From Termitomyces sp. T153 (lineage: Eukaryota > Basidiomycota > Agaricomycetes > Agaricales > Lyophyllaceae): a stretch of DNA of 45,034 nucleotides. Both the position numbers and the translations under genes were made by a program. The stretch is from contig JACKQL020000214.1 in assembly GCA_018296165.2 (NCBI GenBank), positions 1 through 45,034 of the forward strand, in the 5' to 3' direction. Positions 43,838-45,034 of the stretch are shown here, one piece after another. The first letter of the stretch is position 1, and each line of letters starts with the position of its first letter. The notes below the pieces were generated by a model. It was not told where the DNA came from, did no database searches, and was given only the letters and a program-made list of their open reading frames with translations.

Positions 43838-44036
43838 TGTAAGGGTGACCTCTGGAGGCTGTTGCTCAATCACACAGCTGGCAAAGGGAGATCCAAAGTG
43901 TATTCAGTATAGTATGGTGCCTACAAGTATACTACACACCTGGCAAAGGGAAATCCAAAGAGAACAATCTGAGGACTCCTTAGGCCAGATGCTACACTCT
44001 AGGCCTTCAGACTCATGGGACACAACTGTACAGTAG
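43838..44036 (-). repeat. Truncated 5' LTR of Gypsy-2
   Basis: The minus strand matches the last 200 bp or so of the Gypsy-1 LTR, from ACTGTACAGTTGT to the terminal TTACA (TGTAA at 43,838 on the plus strand). The first half of the LTR is absent. The sequence right of 44,040 is unrelated. Confidence 0.85.
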
Positions 44037-44123
44037 AACAGGAAAATCACATGACTTGCATGTGCATAGCCCCAGCCATGCACATGCTGGCCAAATCACA
44101 TGACCAAGACTTGCACATGCATG

Positions 44124-44300
44124 ATCTATATCAGCTCACAACTGTGGATAGGAGAAGGTAAGTGAGGAGAGGAGGTGAAGCCAGAGTTCCTTTTAGTTTG
44201 AAGCACAACTTAGATAGTCCTATGTGATTGCAAGCAAATAGAATCTATTTGGTTGCCCTTGCTCTCTTGCATGGATCCCAAGAGGGAAACCACACTCAAG
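44124..44300 (+). repeat. Direct repeat of about 175 bp, left copy
   Basis: Shares TCAGCTCACAACTGTGGATA, GGAGAGGAGGTGAAGCCAGA and GCAAATAGAATCTATTTGGT with 44,689-44,870, about 565 bp away. The two copies differ at scattered positions. They could be LTRs or sub-repeats of an element that continues beyond the window. Confidence 0.85.
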
Positions 44301-44404
44301 CCAGCACAGGCAAAGTACTTTACAAGATAAGTGCTATGAGAAATGAATGGCATAAGAGGGGAAAGTGGATAAGAGGGGTGGGAGAATCAAAAAGCTGAGT
44401 CCAA

Positions 44405-44510
44405 AGGACTGACAAGCTCTGTGTGAGTAAGGAAAGGAAGCAGGACATAGACTAAAGCAGACCTGACAAGCTCTGTGTGAGTAAGAAAAGGAAGCAGGAC
44501 AAGAGAAAGT
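44405..44510 (+). repeat. Two tandem copies of an approximately 54-bp unit
   Basis: Units share GACAAGCTCTGTGTGAGTAA followed by a purine-rich stretch and GCAGGACA. They start near 44,410 and 44,464, between the two longer direct repeats. Confidence 0.85.
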
Positions 44511-44688
44511 TAAGCATAGCTAAAACTAATATATGATGTCAAACAATGGTAGGGAGAAGACAATGAGGCCATTGTCAACAAGCTACCAAGCAAGTGTGAT
44601 ATGGCCAAAGGGGTGCAATGCAACATGTCAAGGGTTGATCAAGAGTCAAGTTGCTTACATAGACCTCAATCAAAGGCTTTTGATCAAT

Positions 44689-44870
44689 TCATCTATGTCA
44701 GCTCACAACTGTGGATAGGAGAAGGTGAGTGAGGAGAGGAGGTGAAGCCAGAGTTCCTTTTGGTTCAAAGCATGACTTAGATGGTCCCATGTGATTGCAA
44801 GCAAATAGAATCTATTTGGTCACCCTTGCTCTCTTGCACAGATTCTGAGAGGAAACTGCACTCAAGCCAC
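44689..44870 (+). repeat. Direct repeat of about 175 bp, right copy
   Basis: Second copy of the repeat at 44,124-44,300, in the same orientation. The rest of the window to 45,034 has no gene that I can recognise. Confidence 0.85.
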
Positions 44871-45034
44871 AGGAGCAAACAGAAGAGATGGAGGCTCAAA
44901 ATTGATTGCATGAGAAGCAGTCAAGTGGAGATGTGCAGAAAGACCCAGAATTTGCTCCAGAGGTACTTTGATATAAAGCTTGTAGGCATTGCTGCACCAA
45001 TGTCCAAGGAGCTAAATCTTGTGGTCAGCATAGC

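Larger units (their letters stand above)
39856..44036 (-). mobile_element. Gypsy-2: truncated Gypsy-1 relative with internal deletion
   Basis: On the minus strand this has an LTR fragment (43,838-44,036), gag, protease, then integrase, and breaks off near 39,856 inside the integrase tail (after AWYYDCRWTP). The chromodomain and 3' LTR are missing. RT and RNase H are missing through an internal deletion near 40,821-40,833. A 999-bp CpG-rich solo LTR is inserted in gag. Sequence similarity to Gypsy-1 is clear along the whole remaining length. Confidence 0.88.

Noticed and set aside
1..45034. Classic RIP of the ascomycete type
   Set aside because: CpA dinucleotides stay plentiful, and the lost context is CpG.
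1..45034. tRNA or rRNA genes
   Set aside because: I saw no cloverleaf-like or conserved rRNA sequence on either strand by reading, though I could not run a scan.

Overview
The window looks like a transposon-packed, repeat-silenced stretch of a fungal genome, most likely a basidiomycete of the Agaricomycetes type. The reasons are two Helitrons of the family layout common there, Ty3-type chromoviruses, and spliceosomal introns of about 47-66 nt with GT...AG ends. I see no rRNA or tRNA gene, no bacterial operon and no intact long open gene. Almost every coding region is a decayed copy carrying in-frame stops.

The strongest global signal is the loss of CpG. I find no CpG at all in the first 2 kb and only scattered ones elsewhere. 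Many stops sit where a family-conserved arginine codon CGA would be expected and TGA is found. The exception is a 999-bp solo LTR at 42,556-43,554 with about 70 CpG, which must be a young arrival.

Layout. 1-473 (+): left half of a Ty3 reverse transcriptase. 2,195-15,131 (-): Helitron A, interrupted by a complete Ty3 chromovirus (Gypsy-1, 8,647-14,765, TSD ATGAG). 15,147-15,666: nine copies of a 58-bp tandem repeat. 15,780 to about 22,370 (-): Helitron B, Rep plus Pif1 helicase, with recognisable 50-nt introns. 23,271-26,713 (-): a JmjC-type dioxygenase-like gene. About 26,730-30,538 (-): an unrecognised multi-exon gene. 31,386-32,440 (+): a second unrecognised intron-containing gene, divergent from the first. 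32,747-33,800: two families of short repeats. 33,859-35,380 (+): the right half of a Ty3 pol, starting at the residue where the fragment at 1-473 stops. 35,615-38,930 (+): a long unrecognised reading frame broken by stops. 39,027-39,468: solo LTR of the Gypsy-1 family. About 39,856-44,036 (-): Gypsy-2, a truncated relative of Gypsy-1 with an in-frame deletion of RT and RNase H, and with the young LTR inserted in its gag. 44,041-45,034: unidentified repeats.

How it fits together. The most economical reading is a nest. One old Ty3 element appears to have been split at about 473 by a block of about 33 kb, which contains both Helitrons, Gypsy-1 and the JmjC gene region. A 13-bp inverted repeat lies just inside the two break points. 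The JmjC region has the same CpG loss and TGA stops as the transposons, which suggests the genome treated it as a repeat. It is the best candidate here for an undescribed mobile or mobile-carried unit, but that step is inference.
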